Positions 13,312 through 25,520 are shown, numbered from the stretch's first letter. The stretch: DNA of 64,000 bases from Rhytidiadelphus loreus (GCA_947034895.1 OX344763.1:60035093-60099092); one strand, 5' to 3'. The notes: generated by a model from the sequence alone, not told the origin. Made by a program: numbers and translations.

Positions 13312-15040
13312 TATAAGCCTTGAAGTCCTAATTAAAAGCCATCAAGTGTATATATATATCTTCTAAATTATTTTATTTCAATTAGAAGTTACGATTTCTA
13401 GACAATAACATATGGCATATGAAAGTAGAATTCTTTGGCGGATTGAAGATTGCAAACAAGTAGCATAAAATTAGTTGCGTCATGAAATTTTAATTATTCT
13501 GTACTTTACAACATCGAAATATTTCTTTTATTTTCTTTTTTTCAATTTCTCTTTTATTTTTTGGCCTTTCGTTTCAAAAACTGTAATTTTATATATTTTC
13601 ATTCTTGTATATGTTTTTAGAAAATGGTCAAGAGCAAAAAAAATTTATAGATTACAAATCTAAAGTGTATTTGCAAACTTGTACATATGCTTTCCAAACT
13701 TTTACATGTAGAAATTGGACTTGTGAGATTGACAAATCTTATAAGCTAGTGTATTTTGTATTGATTTTAATTATTACTAAAGGGTCCTGTGTCGTTGCCA
13801 CAATGAAAACAAACTTAAAAGTAATTTTCTAAATTTTGTAATGTACGAATGACTTCATTCGTGTATCATGAGTCTAAACATCAAGAAACAAAATGTATGC
13901 ACCACGGCCTCTTTGCAAAGGGTTTTCTAATGGAACCAAGCACATTGAAATCAAGAATAAAAATAATTTTAAAATTTTTTTAATCCATAAATAACTTCAA
14001 AATTAAAGAATTTTTGCACTATGTGTCAAAACGTCACAAAAAAATGTCCTCGCCGAGGGCTTTCCAACGGTACGCAACATGCAATCGGGGGATCCTTCAA
14101 TTTGGGAGGTTTGAACATAACAAACAAACAAACAAAGATTGCTTCGAATGTTTAGTGCCTACATGTGCTTCAGGATTCATTTTTGTTTACACTTTTTTAT
14201 AGAAATCTATAAAATTTGCATACTACAATTTTCTTTATTTTCAAAGGTTTGTAATTCATTCGAAATTTAGGAAAATCAACTAACATTTATGTTACTAAAA
14301 AATTAACTAAATCCAGGGTCATAGGTTCCTATCTTTTTTTTTTTTTTTTTTTTGACACCAATGAATCTTTTTTTTTTCTTTTTTCTTTTATTTCTTTAGA
14401 ATTTTTTTCCCGCTCGCAGGCTGGCAACCACGGAATTTCCTCCAATTGTAGAATCCGTGGACTAGAGCAGCCTTCTTGGAAGGACTTCTCCGTGTCCAAA
14501 ATTAGGTGACATCGTTAATGGAAGCACCTTTTAGAGACGGGAATATCGGCCAAAGTTGAAAGCGGATCTAAATCTAAACTTGGAAACTTTCGTTTGAATT
14601 TGTGTTTCCCGCCTCATACATCCCGCCATATCTCACTCCCGCCCTCTCTCTCTTTCTCTCCCTCCGTATTCGGAAGCAAGTTCAACACCACCAACTGATG
14701 CGCATCATTTTTAGTCGTTTGGAGTGAAGAGTAGTGCATGTTGTCGTCGAGTGATTGTATTTGGGTATGATTTTCTGCACTAAACGAATGGTGTTGCTCA
14801 TTTATGGTTCCTACTTGATGTTGTTTTGTTTGTGTGTGATGTATTATAGGTTTCTCCAGTTGGCATTGACAAAGTCATTATGTCATCGGAGTCATTATGT
14901 CATTTGCGTTGTTATAGAACTACATTGGGTTTACATAATAACCTTGTAGTGAATGTAGAGAGATGTGGAGGTTGATAGTGTGCACTATGTCATTGGTTTT
15001 GACAGTACTGTATAGGATGGGAGTATGGAAACATTTTTGT
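13312..15040. other. AT-rich intergenic DNA between satellite and first cassette
   Basis: Contains poly-T tracts (about 14332-14353 and 14367-14400), a CT-rich tract (about 14642-14668) and several small open frames (13475-13663, 13605-13832, 14014-14202, 14755-14949) with no protein-like composition or splice partners. The word ttcccgctcgcaggct near 14407 resembles ttcccgctcataggct near 55087, so a degraded dispersed repeat may be present. No gene was recognised. Confidence 0.5.
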
Positions 15041-15056
15041 AGTGCAGCCTCTCAGG

Positions 15057-15240
15057 TGTAATCATTTCCTCACAGGGTTGTTCGCTGCGACAGCGCGACA
15101 GACAGACGTCGCGCGACGTCTAGTAGAGCCTGCACGACGTCACGAAAAGTCAAATTTACCTTTGACTTTACAGGAAATTACCCCCCTCCAGGTGGATGCC
15201 ACATGGCATCCACTTGGCAAACTAAAGGGCGCGTATGGGT
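15057..15240. repeat. Outer flank module of the first GC-rich array
   Basis: Contains the word ACAGGGTTGT, paired ACGTC motifs and TCACGAAAAGTCAAATTTAC, followed by a CC-rich stretch that leads into the GCGACTGCGGGT array. The reverse complement of 37370-37545 shows the same order of words (ACAGGGTTGT, ACGTC motifs, TCACGAAGTGTCGAGTTTAC, TTTTACCCC). The two modules sit on the outer sides of two arrays in inverted orientation, as the ends of an element family would. Boundaries are approximate. Confidence 0.4.
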
Positions 15241-15545
15241 AGGAGAGTGCGGGTAGGGGCGACTGCGGGTGGACGACTGCGGGTGGACGAGGGCGACTGA
15301 GGGTGGGCGATTGCGGATTTCTGAGGGAGGCCGCGGGTGGGCGACTACGGGTTTGGCAGGGAGACCGCGGGTTCAGGAAGTGTTCGTGGGTGGGCGACCG
15401 CGGGTGCGCAAAAGGTACCTAGACCCGGTGGTGGACCCGAAGTCGCCCAATTTGGACCCGCTGTCGCCCTCTCGAGACCCGCTGTCGCCCTACCCAGACC
15501 CGCAGTCGCTGGATATGCAGTTGCCCTATCCGTACTCGCCCCCCT
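15226..15545. repeat. GC-rich minisatellite upstream of the RING-like gene
   Basis: About 320 bp built from variants of GGGCGACTGCGGGT and, in its second half, the inverse ACCCGCAGTCGCCC. Copies are 12-25 bp apart and mutated, so the array is interspersed rather than strictly tandem. GC content is far above the surroundings. It ends about 180 bp before the ATG of the gene on its right. Confidence 0.8.
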
Positions 15546-15566
15546 AGACCGAAGTCACTCGCCCTA

Positions 15567-15656
15567 TATAGCCAGTAGCCCATCATCATGCTATCACCTT
15601 CATTTTCCATTGAGGCTTTCTGTCTTGCAACCTTTGTTGGCTGCATGCGTGACCCT
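15567..15656 (+). promoter_or_regulatory. Putative promoter with shared module (RING-like gene)
   Basis: A TATA-like sequence (TATATAG, 15567-15573) is followed by a diverged copy of the module found before three other cassettes: CTGTCTTGCAACCT, then TTGGCTGCATGCGTGACCC at 15637-15655, about 70 bp before the ATG at 15726. In other cassettes the core is GTGGCTGNATGCGTGCCC. Confidence 0.5.
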
Positions 15657-15725
15657 TTTGGATAATATATATACTATTTTTTGATATCATTTGGTTCTTA
15701 CAATTTTGCGACGTCCGCAAATCTC

Positions 15726-18233
15726 ATGGCAACTGGAGGTAGCAGTGATGGGTCCCTTCCGGTTTTTTCCACTGTACGCACTCCTGGTGCAATTAGGAAG
15801 GCTGCCAAAGACAAGACTAGAAAAAGGAAGAGTAACATTCACAAGAAGCGATGGCATGTGTTGAACAATGATAACCACCTAGCTTTCAAAGAGTGGAACG
15901 AGGAGCCAGAGCCTTGGAGTATGCAGGTGTGCGAAGACTACATTGAATGGTGTCACATCGGGAAGTTCTTTCCGGCATGGCGCCATCATCACAACCGACA
16001 CAATAACAAGGCAAATTTGAAGTATTGTGAAAATCCAGCTTTCATACGAAGGTGTTTAGAATTGTGGCAGGTCCTCTACAAAACCCCTTTTGTAGATAGG
16101 AATGAGGCCCCTTTGTTCATTGCTAGAGGTGCCTATGCTGAGGTCGCCTTGAACAAACAAGTTGACTGGACCACGATTAAAGAAAGTACCTACGTGGAGC
16201 GTCCAGAAGTTGGAATAATTCCAAGAGGGGTTCTCAAATTTCCGGAGGGTGGATTTGGGCCTTTTTGAAGTGATCCACAAAACAAAGAAACTCAAGAGGT
16301 GGACACGGAAGAATTAGAAGAGGATAATGATTCAGATGGCACACGGATTCCTAAGCTTGTACGAGTGAAGGAGCAGATTATCACCCCCGTCCAAGTTCCA
16401 GTTCCAGTTCCAGTTCCAGATCCAAATGTTCAAGCCGCTTCATCATCGCGGGGAAAGAAGATGAAACATCCTGCGAAGGTGCGACGGTCCACCACGAAAA
16501 TTAGATTGGCATCAGCCTCAACCACAATTGCGACTCCAATCTTGCCACCACAAGACGCCAGCAACGTCTTCGACTTTGCTTTAAGTGACGACTCACCCGT
16601 ATGTGCCACAAGTCACATTCCCATTCCACAGTCTGAATCTGATGTTGTTCACAATGCGATGACGTTGGCGAAGGCTCTCGACCTCTTGAAGATCAAGGAT
16701 GCACAAATTGCAACCTTAGAAGGTGATGTGAAGAAATGGCGGTCAACATGTAAACAAAAAAATGCTCTCATTTCTCAACAATCCAAAGAATTACAAGGCC
16801 TTCGAGAAAAAGAGCGTCAGACTTTCACATTGTCGGACATAGACGAAACCTTTGTTGAGCAGGATCCACATCACTTGGACAAGCTTGTTGGGGACCTCAC
16901 CAGCGATGTCATTCACCTTTCTCCCCCTGCCAAGCGTACGAAGCGTTCTTCAATTCTTCCAATGGCACCACTTCCGTTCGTCTCAAGAGATTCTAGCAAT
17001 CCGCACGTTGATGGTTTGCAAGGGACTCAGGATTCACTTTCGTTTCCTGCCATTCCACATCTACAATCATCAAAGGAACTTGATTTGGCTGAGGAAAATA
17101 GAATGCTTCGAGAGAAGTTGGCAGTGTTGGCAGCGACATACTATCATTGGAAGGTCGCGTGCATTCTCTCCGTGGATCGATCTCAACAAGTTGCGAAAGA
17201 GCTAGACAAAGTTTCGAAGAACTTTGTAGCAAATGCCCCTAAACGAGAGAATGGATTGACATCATGGGCATTGATGGAGGACATGTTTCCGGATAACATG
17301 TCCATGCTTGATGTGGTGGAAAAAAATGTCATAGATTGGGCACAAAATGGTTGGGACCATGAAAATCAGATGTCTAGTCACTTCAACGAAAAAGACCAAA
17401 GTCTATTGTGGCCAAAGCCAGCTCATTTTGTCTTGGATCATACCAAATGCCCCATATGTCTAGAACAATTTGGGCCAGAAGGAGGATGGGCACTTGGATC
17501 ATGTACACATGTGTACCATCCTCAGTGTCTCATCACTCAATGTCTGATTAGACGACGATTTGTGATTTGTGCAGCACCATTCCATGATCGCTTGTATACC
17601 ATGTTCAACTTAATGACTTACATGCCACCTTCTTGGGAACACAATAGAGACACGACGGCAGAGACACGATTTTGGGGACGAGACTTGCTTTGGAGTTGGC
17701 GAGAAGGCCTACATGATCAAGAAATGGGAGTTGCTGCCTCACAATTGAATTGGGAAACGGACCCGCGTGAAATTCTAAGAGTGGCATTCAACCTTATGGG
17801 AAAAGGAGCTCACAATGCAGGGAAGAGGGCGTTTTTTTTTCAATGCCTTGGTGGATATTTTGATAAGACATCCCAAACCTTCAAGTGGGGTGCTCATCCG
17901 GAAGGACACCGTTGGAATTTTGAAGGTGAACAAGGGGCTAATCGTGATGAAAATGCCACTCTAGAAGACTTGAATAGTATGGCTTACCTCAACTCAACAT
18001 ACGGGCCTTATTATCAAAGCCAAGCACTCGATTATCTATTGGAGTTACACTCTCCGCAAACTAAAAGGACACTTGAAGCTCTCAAGAACTCCAATGTCTT
18101 GGAATCTATTTTAGAAGCAGATGGACCTGCTTCAAGGACTCGTGCTAAGAAGAAACTTGTTGTTGGAGAGTCCAATGATTACGAACAAGGTGCAACGAGT
18201 GGTTCTCATAACAATCCAATGGACTTGAACTAA
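15726..18233 (+). pseudogene. WCHI-domain protein with RING-like finger, one in-frame stop
   Basis: One frame of about 836 codons from ATG 15726 to TAA 18231-18233, interrupted only by TGA at 16266-16268. The N-terminus is basic (KDKTRKRKSNIHKKR, a likely nuclear signal). Residues about 55-165 form the unrecognised domain shared with three other genes here: WCHIGKFFPAW, NNKANLKYC, RRCLELW, VDWTTIKE. After the stop come an acidic, low-complexity stretch, a likely coiled coil, then about codon 575 a RING-like motif: CPIC, GSC, THVYH, PQC and a final single Cys (VICAAPF) where a CxxC is normal. The tail is about 200 residues with no known domain. RING proteins are usually ubiquitin ligases, but the missing last ligand makes that unsure. 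The TGA lies just past the shared domain, so a short product or an intron removing it (for example from GTACCT at 16186) is possible. Confidence 0.65.
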
Positions 18234-18239
18234 ATATTT

Positions 18240-19905
18240 CTATGAGATACTTACTTCAACGGTGGTTCTAGTTAATCGTAGTAGTATACAAGATGTAAGG
18301 CCCATAGTATAAGGGCCATAGTATATCCATACTCCCACAATGTAGTACTCTAGCAAAAGTTAGGGTTCAGATGTTGGCTTCTAAAACTATACCGCCTTGG
18401 CTGTGTATTGTACTATTGTGCTTATCGACAACAACCTTCTATTGCTTTGGTTTTGAAGGTTTGGGCATACTTATACATTTGTAGCCTAAAATGTAATTGG
18501 TGAAATGCAAATACATTTGTTGTAATGCCTCGCACAATGATTCCATACACGGTCCCCACAAAATTGCTATCTTCAAATCTTTTAATGAATTTTTTCCTTT
18601 TGGATTTCTTTCTCATACAACATGTTTTGGTTTACATGGAAAAATTTGATAAATTCCATTCAGATTTTTTATGAGAAAGTTATGGACCATTTTCTTTGGC
18701 GGGCAACTTGAGTCTACAGCTTCTTCTTTTAAAAGTTGCTTGTAGGATTTGTTTCTCCAGGCAATTTCTACAATCTAAAAAAAAATTAGGTCCGGTTACA
18801 TAGTTAACTTCACTTGATAGCACACTCTCACCATTTTCATTTCATTTTAGAGATATTCATTATTTAAATTTTACAACTACATCTTACCTACTTCTACTCA
18901 ACAATTTCTCAAAGTATCCAAAATTGTTTTTGAAAATTGTTTTTTTCCCACACATAACCATAGGATCTTACACCTTACTAGTATGAGAATGTGTGGAAAA
19001 AATTTCAGAATTTTTTATCTTACAGATTGCAAGATATCCGCATTTAGAGTGAAAAAAACAATTTTTTCAGCACATTGCTGGACTACATTATTTGACTTTG
19101 AACATTTTTCACTTTAATTTCATGCACTACAGAGTTTTGAGCTTTAAACAAATATAGTGGAGAATTGAGTTGAGAGTCTAAATAAAAAAAAGGTTTTCAA
19201 AAAAACTTAATTTTCATTCTTAAAAAACTTGTAGAATAGAAGTACATATGAGATTGAATGAAAATCTATTTTCTTTCTAAGATAGAATTAAAATGCACTA
19301 ATCCCCACGGTCAAATTGTTGTTGCAAGCAAACTAAACCATGTCAAACTTCTTTTCTTGAACAATTGCCAAAATTGCGTTCCTAAATTAATCTTACAAGG
19401 TATTTTTCCCACCAGAAGCTCTAATTGCCCAATAAACAAGATTGTCCATAACTTTCTCATAAAATATCCAAATGAAATGAAAAAAAGCTTTCCGGATAGA
19501 CAAAATTATAATCTATGAGGGAAAAAAACTTAGAAAAATAAATTCAAATGCTTGTCACATTTTTTTGCTGCCCATTCTCCCCTGCTTTGGAGTTTGGACT
19601 ATATGGGCATAACTTTTGTTCCCGGGCACCGATTGGAAAAAAAGTTATATTACCACAAAGGTAATCGTTTTTTCTATCTTCAAATAAAGTTTCAAAAATT
19701 CAGTCCCAAATTTCAGCCCGTAGGTAACATCTCTGACATCCATTCTTGCAAAGACACCAAATTCATAGCCCTCGTATTCAAAATATAATAAAAACATATG
19801 TACATTTCAAAAACAAAGGTGTGAATTTCTTTATTCCACAAAACCTTTGGAAAATCAAAAATTGGAAGGCCAAATTGTTTTTTTCTACCACACTAGATCC
19901 AACCT
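18240..19905. other. Intergenic DNA between convergent genes
   Basis: About 1.7 kb of AT-rich DNA between the ends of the plus-strand gene (stop 18233) and the minus-strand gene (stop 19906). Open frames at 19258-19518 and 19552-19788 are short and biased in composition. No polyadenylation site can be fixed by eye, and no repeat or gene was recognised. Confidence 0.5.
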
Positions 19906-21396
19906 CTAAGCATTTTTTTCACTATTCACAAAGTCACTTTCTTTGGGCTCCGGTCTCATTCTTTGAAGTTCCGCACAGGTGGCACCTATGCCTTCATAGG
20001 CCCACTTGCGCCATTCCTTAAAATAAAGGATGTGGCGCTCCAAGTCCAATATGCCCTCGTGCAACAACTCTTGTTTTTTCTCCAGTAGCTTCACCAAATA
20101 AAAAAGCGTTGCTCTTTCTTCTGTATTGCTACCATAATCCGGAGCTAAAGCCAAGATGCCCTCTTTTTTGGCTTCTTTTAAGGCATCATCATAATATTCC
20201 ATCTCTAGCTCACGTATTTGAAGATTCAAGCTTCTCCTTTCGCTTTGATGGGACCATTTATCACGTTGCAAAAGATCAAGTTTATTTTGAAGCACCGCTA
20301 AATCATCGGAAATGTGTGCTCGCCCGTCTTCGATCTTCTTGAAATAATTTACTCTACTTTTGTTTAACTTAGAGTAAATCTTCTCATTTTCAGCAACGGC
20401 GTTTTCAGTCGCCTCGAACTCCTTCGTCAACCCATCCACAACAGTTGGATTCACTGGAAGATGTTGTACCTTCTCTTTCAAATTCATAAGATCCGCTACT
20501 GTTGAAGTCAAAGCTGCTCGTGCACTTTCGATCTTAGTGCCCAACATCTCCAAATTGTCTTCCGAATCATTGTCACTACTTCCGCTAGACCCAATGTCTG
20601 CACCAGAACGGTCCACATTGATCGGTACATGAACATCTTCGCTTTGTTTTTGAATCTTGGACAATGATTGCGGCTCCTCCAGCTTCCTCTTGCCCTTCTT
20701 GTCAACTTGAACGTCTTCAGCCGCCTCTTGTTTTTCTTTGCCAATGTCTTCGTCGTCACTCTCAAAAGAATATCCATCGTATTCGTGAGTGTGCTCATCT
20801 GAGCTAGAAGTTGAAGACCATTGAACTTGGTCATCACCAACAGCCAACTTGCCAGGCTTTGCCTCTAAAAGCTTCTGATTTGCTTGAAGAAGTCCTTCTT
20901 CATCCAGCACTATCGGTCTGTCCGGGCGGTCACCGATAGGAAGCTCTTTCAAGGTTGTCCAATCTACCTTTTTCTTCAATTGAACTTCAACGTACACCAT
21001 TTGCACAAGATAGAAAGAGAAGTTGTCATTTCGATAAGGCTGGGACTCCAAATAGAGTTGCTGCCATACCTCCAAACACCTTCGCTGGAAGACAACACTC
21101 TTGCAGTAAGCCAAATTTGCCTTATTAGACTTCACGTGCAAAGTGTGTCACCAAAACGGGAACAACTTGTTGATGTGGCACCAATCCACATATTTGTTTA
21201 CAGTTTCATATGTCCAAGGCTCTGGTTCTACTTCCCATCCCAAAAAGGCCTTCATCTTTGGATGCAACAAGATGGATACACGCTTCTTGCGAGGTTTGCC
21301 GCTCCTTTTACGATCCTTGTCACGAACCGCCTTTTTGTTGAGCCGAAGTCGGTATCTTGACATACCGTGTGGCGGTTGAGAGTCCTCGCCCTCCAT
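19906..21396 (-). pseudogene. WCHI-domain coiled-coil protein, one in-frame stop
   Basis: Minus-strand frame from ATG at 21396 to the stop at 19906, about 496 codons, with one TGA at 21150-21148. The basic N-terminus (RKRSGKPRKKR) leads into the shared domain: WTYETVNKYVDWCHINKLF, then FPFW followed by the TGA, NKANLAYC, RRCLEVW, VDWTTLKE. The paralogue at 15.7 kb has Arg where the TGA lies, so CGA to TGA is the likely change. The rest is acidic and serine-rich (about residues 190-270), then about 200 residues of heptad-like coiled coil (for example DDLAVLQNKLDLLQRD). No catalytic domain is visible. The flanks follow the cassette pattern: promoter module and GC-rich array upstream (21601-22100). 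Confidence 0.65.
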
Positions 21397-21600
21397 AACG
21401 ATCACTTCGTCTCAAAAGTAGCCAACTAAGTACTATGCGGTTTAGGGTTGCAAGCCTAAACCGTAGGTGTAAAAAATGCTAAACGTAATCCTATCACATT
21501 TAACATTTACAAAAATACAATGTTCTCGTGAAACACCCTATGTCATCCAAGCGTGAATAAAATGAGCTGTGCAAAGGGACAAAAATCCCCCCCCACAACT

Positions 21601-21660
21601 CAAACCCCTAGCTTCTGTGCACGCATTCAGCCACGTCAGCAGGTGAAAGACAGTGCGCAG
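21601..21660 (-). promoter_or_regulatory. Shared promoter module (coiled-coil gene, minus)
   Basis: Read on the minus strand: CACTGTCTTTCACCTG, then GTGGCTGAATGCGTGCAC, then GGGGTTTGAGTTG and a run of eight or more G. The same order of words precedes the kinase gene (25521-25581) and, with changes, the gene at 30752. It lies about 205 bp before the ATG. Confidence 0.6.
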
Positions 21661-21679
21661 AATGCCAGGGAAAATTTAA

Positions 21680-22100
21680 TGGCGACTGCGGGTGGAGGAG
21701 AACACTGATGTACCCGAGGTCGCCCCTGAGGCGCGTGCGGGTCCTGAAGTGGGGCGAGTGCGGGTCAACCTAGTGCTCCAGGGCGACCGCGGGTCCGAAA
21801 GTGGGGCGACTGCGGGTCAGTGCAAGTGCTCCAGGGCGACCGCGGATCCTAGAGTGGGGCGACTGCGGGTCTGGACAGGTGCTCCAACGCGACCGCGGGT
21901 CGAAGGAGCCCGGGCGAGTGGGCGACCGCGGGTCCAGGGCGACTTCGGGTCCACGGCGACTGCGGGTCCTAGGCGACCGCGGGTCCAGGACGACCACGGG
22001 TCCAGGACGACCACGGGTCCACTTTGCGAAGGCGACCGCGGGTCCTGGGCGACAGCGAGTCCTGGGCGACAGCGGGTCCTGGGCGACCGCGGGTCCATCT
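21680..22100. repeat. GC-rich minisatellite upstream of the minus-strand coiled-coil gene
   Basis: About 420 bp of GGGCGACCGCGGGTCC and GGCGACTGCGGGTCC words, the densest and least mutated of the arrays. Because the unit is often 15 or 18 bp, all six frames stay open and give long spurious ORFs on both strands (for example 21692-22105 plus and 21770-22231 minus); these are not genes. Confidence 0.85.
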
Positions 22101-22139
22101 ATTAATGCATGGACTTTTCTTTTCTTTCTTAGTACATGT

Positions 22140-23853
22140 TTATAGATTGTGATATTTTTTTCCATTTTTCCTTGCGCTGGGAAAGTGGCGATACTAAATG
22201 TTACGGAGGGGCTCCAAGCTTCAACATTCATCCACGTATTGGATAGAAAATGTGATACTAAGTATCTAAAATTCTATTTTCATTTACATTGTGGCGATTT
22301 CATCGAAGACTTTTCTAGAAGTTGAAGTTTTTCTAGCAATTTCATCCAAAATTTTCCTAAAAAATTCCTATAGCTTATAGCTAGCCTAAATTTTTTGTTG
22401 CTTTTGAGCACCAAATCTCAAGGGAAAAAAAAAGGATTGTGAGCTCAATCCCATTTGTGTTGCAAAATTTATGGAATACTAGTTTATACTTTATACTATA
22501 TTTGGGGAGCCATTAGGGTTGAGGTCGGTTGTGGTACAAATGGATTCCTTATTGATTATCTGAACAAAAGTTAAATCTTTGCAATTGTTTTAGAAGAAGT
22601 TCTTGTTAACTAATTTTTTTCTTATTAATTAATTTCATTGTTAATTCTTAATTTTATTGTAAATGACTAATTTCATTGTTAATGACTAATTTTATTGTTA
22701 ATAACTAATTCAATTGTTAATAACCAATGTTATGATTATTAACCATTGCAATTGTAACAATAATGTCCTTGTAATTGTTTTGACATGAGATGTTCATTTA
22801 ATTATTTTTGGATGTAGACTCAAATTACATACTATGTTACACACACTAATTTTGGTAAATTACATGCCTAATAGCAAAATTTCTTGTACGGACACAAATC
22901 TATAAATGAAAGTCATTGTTGGACTTATATCATAGTCCAACCATCTATGAAAGAATGTGTGTTTTTATCAATTTGGATGACATATACCAAAAAAAAGAAT
23001 ATGGTAGGGAAACATTATGCTACTAGAAATAATATATATGATAAAACCAGATTTACACTTATTATTGAATTCATTCAAGTTTTCTCGAATTGCATGTTTA
23101 ATAAATGACAAAGATTATGGCTACATATCTTCTTTGCAATATCAACTCTTGTTTCATTGTCCAAAAAAACAAAATGGTGGCAAGAAGTCAATGAACTTCC
23201 TTTTTTCCAAATAGAAAAAATAGGAAGAGAGCGAAAAAGGTTAAATAAATAAATAAAAACATCTCTCATCTATTTTGAAATAGGTAAAATACGAATAAAA
23301 AGGAAAAGTATAAAAAAGTATAAAATTTATTTTTCCTATATTTGAATTAGAATAAATAGGAAAAGAAAAAAAAATGCTTTTATTTTTTGGGAATAGAGAA
23401 AATAATAAGAGAATGTAAATGATGTATGACTTACATTTTGGGGGGGATTGAAACCACAACTGTTTGAATTCAATGACCATGGAAGTAAAACTCATTTCAA
23501 TTGCATACTAGCACGTTTTACTCGAGAAATGATACAAGTCTTCAACATCAATTACCAACTAATTTATTTTCATTTTCTTATTTTCCTTGCGTCCATTATA
23601 TACTACGGAATCAAAAAGGACCAAGAACATTTGAATTCAAAAGTTGTTACACTTTGCATAACAATGTGTAAAAGGCCATATTCAATATATACAATTTGAC
23701 AAATAGCCCATTGAGTAATTGTTTTTCTAAAGACAAGGCGCGTAGCATAAAATTCCTTCATATATTATAGGAAAATATTACAAAGTAAGCAACACATAAT
23801 TGGCCACCAAGCTCATTGCTTGCAGCACTAAACTCTTGCTCTAGACTATCCTA
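22140..23853. other. AT-rich intergenic DNA with a short tandem tract
   Basis: Contains about five diverged copies of a 20-24 bp unit of the type TTATTGTTAATGACTAATTT at 22615-22745. The remaining ORFs (22884-23108, 23448-23699 and others) look like chance frames in AT-rich DNA. No gene was recognised. Confidence 0.5.
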
Positions 23854-25446
23854 TTACAAAGGTGAGTCTCGGAACACCAATTCGGGGGGCATCATGGACC
23901 ATGGTGGAGACATAAGGGAATTTGTGATCTCTATACACGTTGGTCTCTTCTTTGGGTCAATGTTCACGAGTTCACGCAACTTCATTGCGAAGTACATTGA
24001 TCCCTCGCGGCTCTTGAACAAATCCTTGTCCCAATCGTCCATATCACCAATTCTCATCCATTCGGTCAACTTCCCAATAGAATATGAGTCTGACTGTTGC
24101 GTATATTTATACCGTTGTTGCATGATCGATATGCTTGTATCGGAATTTGGAGGTCCATATGCATAAAACAACTCCGGGGCAACCCACCAACGACCTTCTC
24201 GGTATTGATCACTCTCGGCCTCAGATGGCTTTCCAAAATGTGAAGGCGCGTTTTCGTCAAAACGACTTGATATTCCAAAATCACAAATTCCAATGTTGAT
24301 TATGTCGTTTGAATAATCCGGAAAATGCAACATGATGTTCATGGGAGACAAGTCATTGTGTAGCACGCGACACTTGTGCATGAGATTTGTCACATATACT
24401 AAAGCCCATGCCAACTTTGCCTTGTGCCTTCGGAAGAGACCAAGTTCTTTTTGTTTCTCTTCAGGAAGTCTTGTGGCTTTTTGCATTTCATGCCAGTCAA
24501 TGGTTGGTGATACAAAACGATCTAAATGCCTCAACTCATTCAAATGGCCCCCATTCCACCACAAAGTGTACGCTTCATTCGTGCGAGAATGAATGGCAAA
24601 AAACTTAATGATGCCAGGGTGGTTCAAGGGGCATGCAAGGGCCTCCATGGATCGTTGCGCTCTCCCCTCGCGCGGGTTTATTGCCTTGGATACTTTCCCT
24701 GCAAAAGCGATGTAGCTTGGAATTGTATCCATTCCTTCAATGCGTACCTTACGCACTTTTGCATACCCCCCTTCACGTTCAAAAGCACTAAGGGGCACCA
24801 CTTTCGCCGTATCGGGGATCCATGTGATACACAATCCACCATCTCGTACAAATGCTGCCTGCACCACTGCATTTTTCCACTTAAAACCCCTTGCTGAGCC
24901 TCTTGCCAATTTCTTCACTGCGCTAGACCACCACTCTATCTTTTGGCGGAATGCCTTGAGGTTTTCTGATTCCTCTACTATTGGAAGTAATGGTCGATGT
25001 TCCTCCATCAATTTCTTGGTATTGAACATCACCACTTTCAATGTGTTATCAAGCCATTCAAATAGTCTCGAAGAATACGTCAAGTCAATGTCTGCAAAAC
25101 CATTGGATCCCTTTAGTTTGGTTAAAATCCGTGCCTGTAAATCATTTGGCAAGGCCACACTACCAGTTGTAGGACACCTCAAATAGCTTGCCTCCAAGAA
25201 TTGTACACTTTTCCCTGCGTACCACTGGAGACACGCTTCGTATGCATATCGGGTATAACTCGGGGGAGGATAGTTGGAGTCCTTGTCATGTGCTGACTTC
25301 TGCTTCTTGCCCTTCCGTCGCTCTTGACTCCCTCCTTCTTCGTTTTCATTTACAGCTATCAGAACCTCGAAAAAAATTGGATCATCGAGGTCCAGATCCC
25401 ATAAAGACTTTCTCCTTGTAGTGTTGCCTTCATGTGGAAAAGCCAT
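23854..25446 (-). CDS. Divergent protein kinase, intact single exon
   Basis: A 530-codon uninterrupted frame from ATG 25446. The first ~220 residues match no domain I know. The second half reads as a protein kinase: a weak glycine loop (FEREGGYAKVRKVRI), a possible ATP lysine in AGKVSK, a helix-C-like EALACPLNHPGIIKFF, catalytic loop HNDLSPMNIM (HND in place of HRD; catalytic Asp and Asn present), CDFGISSR (DFG), APELFYAYG (APE) and a C-terminal KKRPT motif typical of the kinase C-lobe. The key catalytic residues are present, so activity is plausible on serine/threonine substrates (inference). No signal peptide or transmembrane segment is visible, so it is likely cytosolic or nuclear. It uses the same promoter module and GC-rich array as the WCHI-domain genes, yet carries no in-frame stop. 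Confidence 0.8.
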   Translation of the reverse strand: MAFPHEGNTTRRKSLWDLDLDDPIFFEVLIAVNENEEGGSQERRKGKKQKSAHDKDSNYPPPSYTRYAYEACLQWYAGKSVQFLEASYLRCPTTGSVALPNDLQARILTKLKGSNGFADIDLTYSSRLFEWLDNTLKVVMFNTKKLMEEHRPLLPIVEESENLKAFRQKIEWWSSAVKKLARGSARGFKWKNAVVQAAFVRDGGLCITWIPDTAKVVPLSAFEREGGYAKVRKVRIEGMDTIPSYIAFAGKVSKAINPREGRAQRSMEALACPLNHPGIIKFFAIHSRTNEAYTLWWNGGHLNELRHLDRFVSPTIDWHEMQKATRLPEEKQKELGLFRRHKAKLAWALVYVTNLMHKCRVLHNDLSPMNIMLHFPDYSNDIINIGICDFGISSRFDENAPSHFGKPSEAESDQYREGRWWVAPELFYAYGPPNSDTSISIMQQRYKYTQQSDSYSIGKLTEWMRIGDMDDWDKDLFKSREGSMYFAMKLRELVNIDPKKRPTCIEITNSLMSPPWSMMPPELVFRDSPL

Positions 25447-25520
25447 GTTGTACTTAGGAACAATTCAAAACCGTAGTTCAAAATTCGTAGATTGAAAGGG
25501 TAAAAATTCCCCCCCCAATT

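Noticed and set aside
13475..14949. Small AT-rich ORFs between satellite and first cassette
   Set aside because: Short, hydrophobic or Lys/Asn-rich chance frames without splice signals or recognisable motifs.
21692..22231. Long overlapping ORFs on both strands in the GC-rich array
   Set aside because: All frames are open because the 15-18 bp unit lacks stops; the translations are monotonous Arg/Gly/Pro/Ala repeats.
23816..25186. Plus-strand ORFs opposite the kinase gene
   Set aside because: Shadows of the 530-codon minus-strand frame; they lack coherent composition and start and stop at random.
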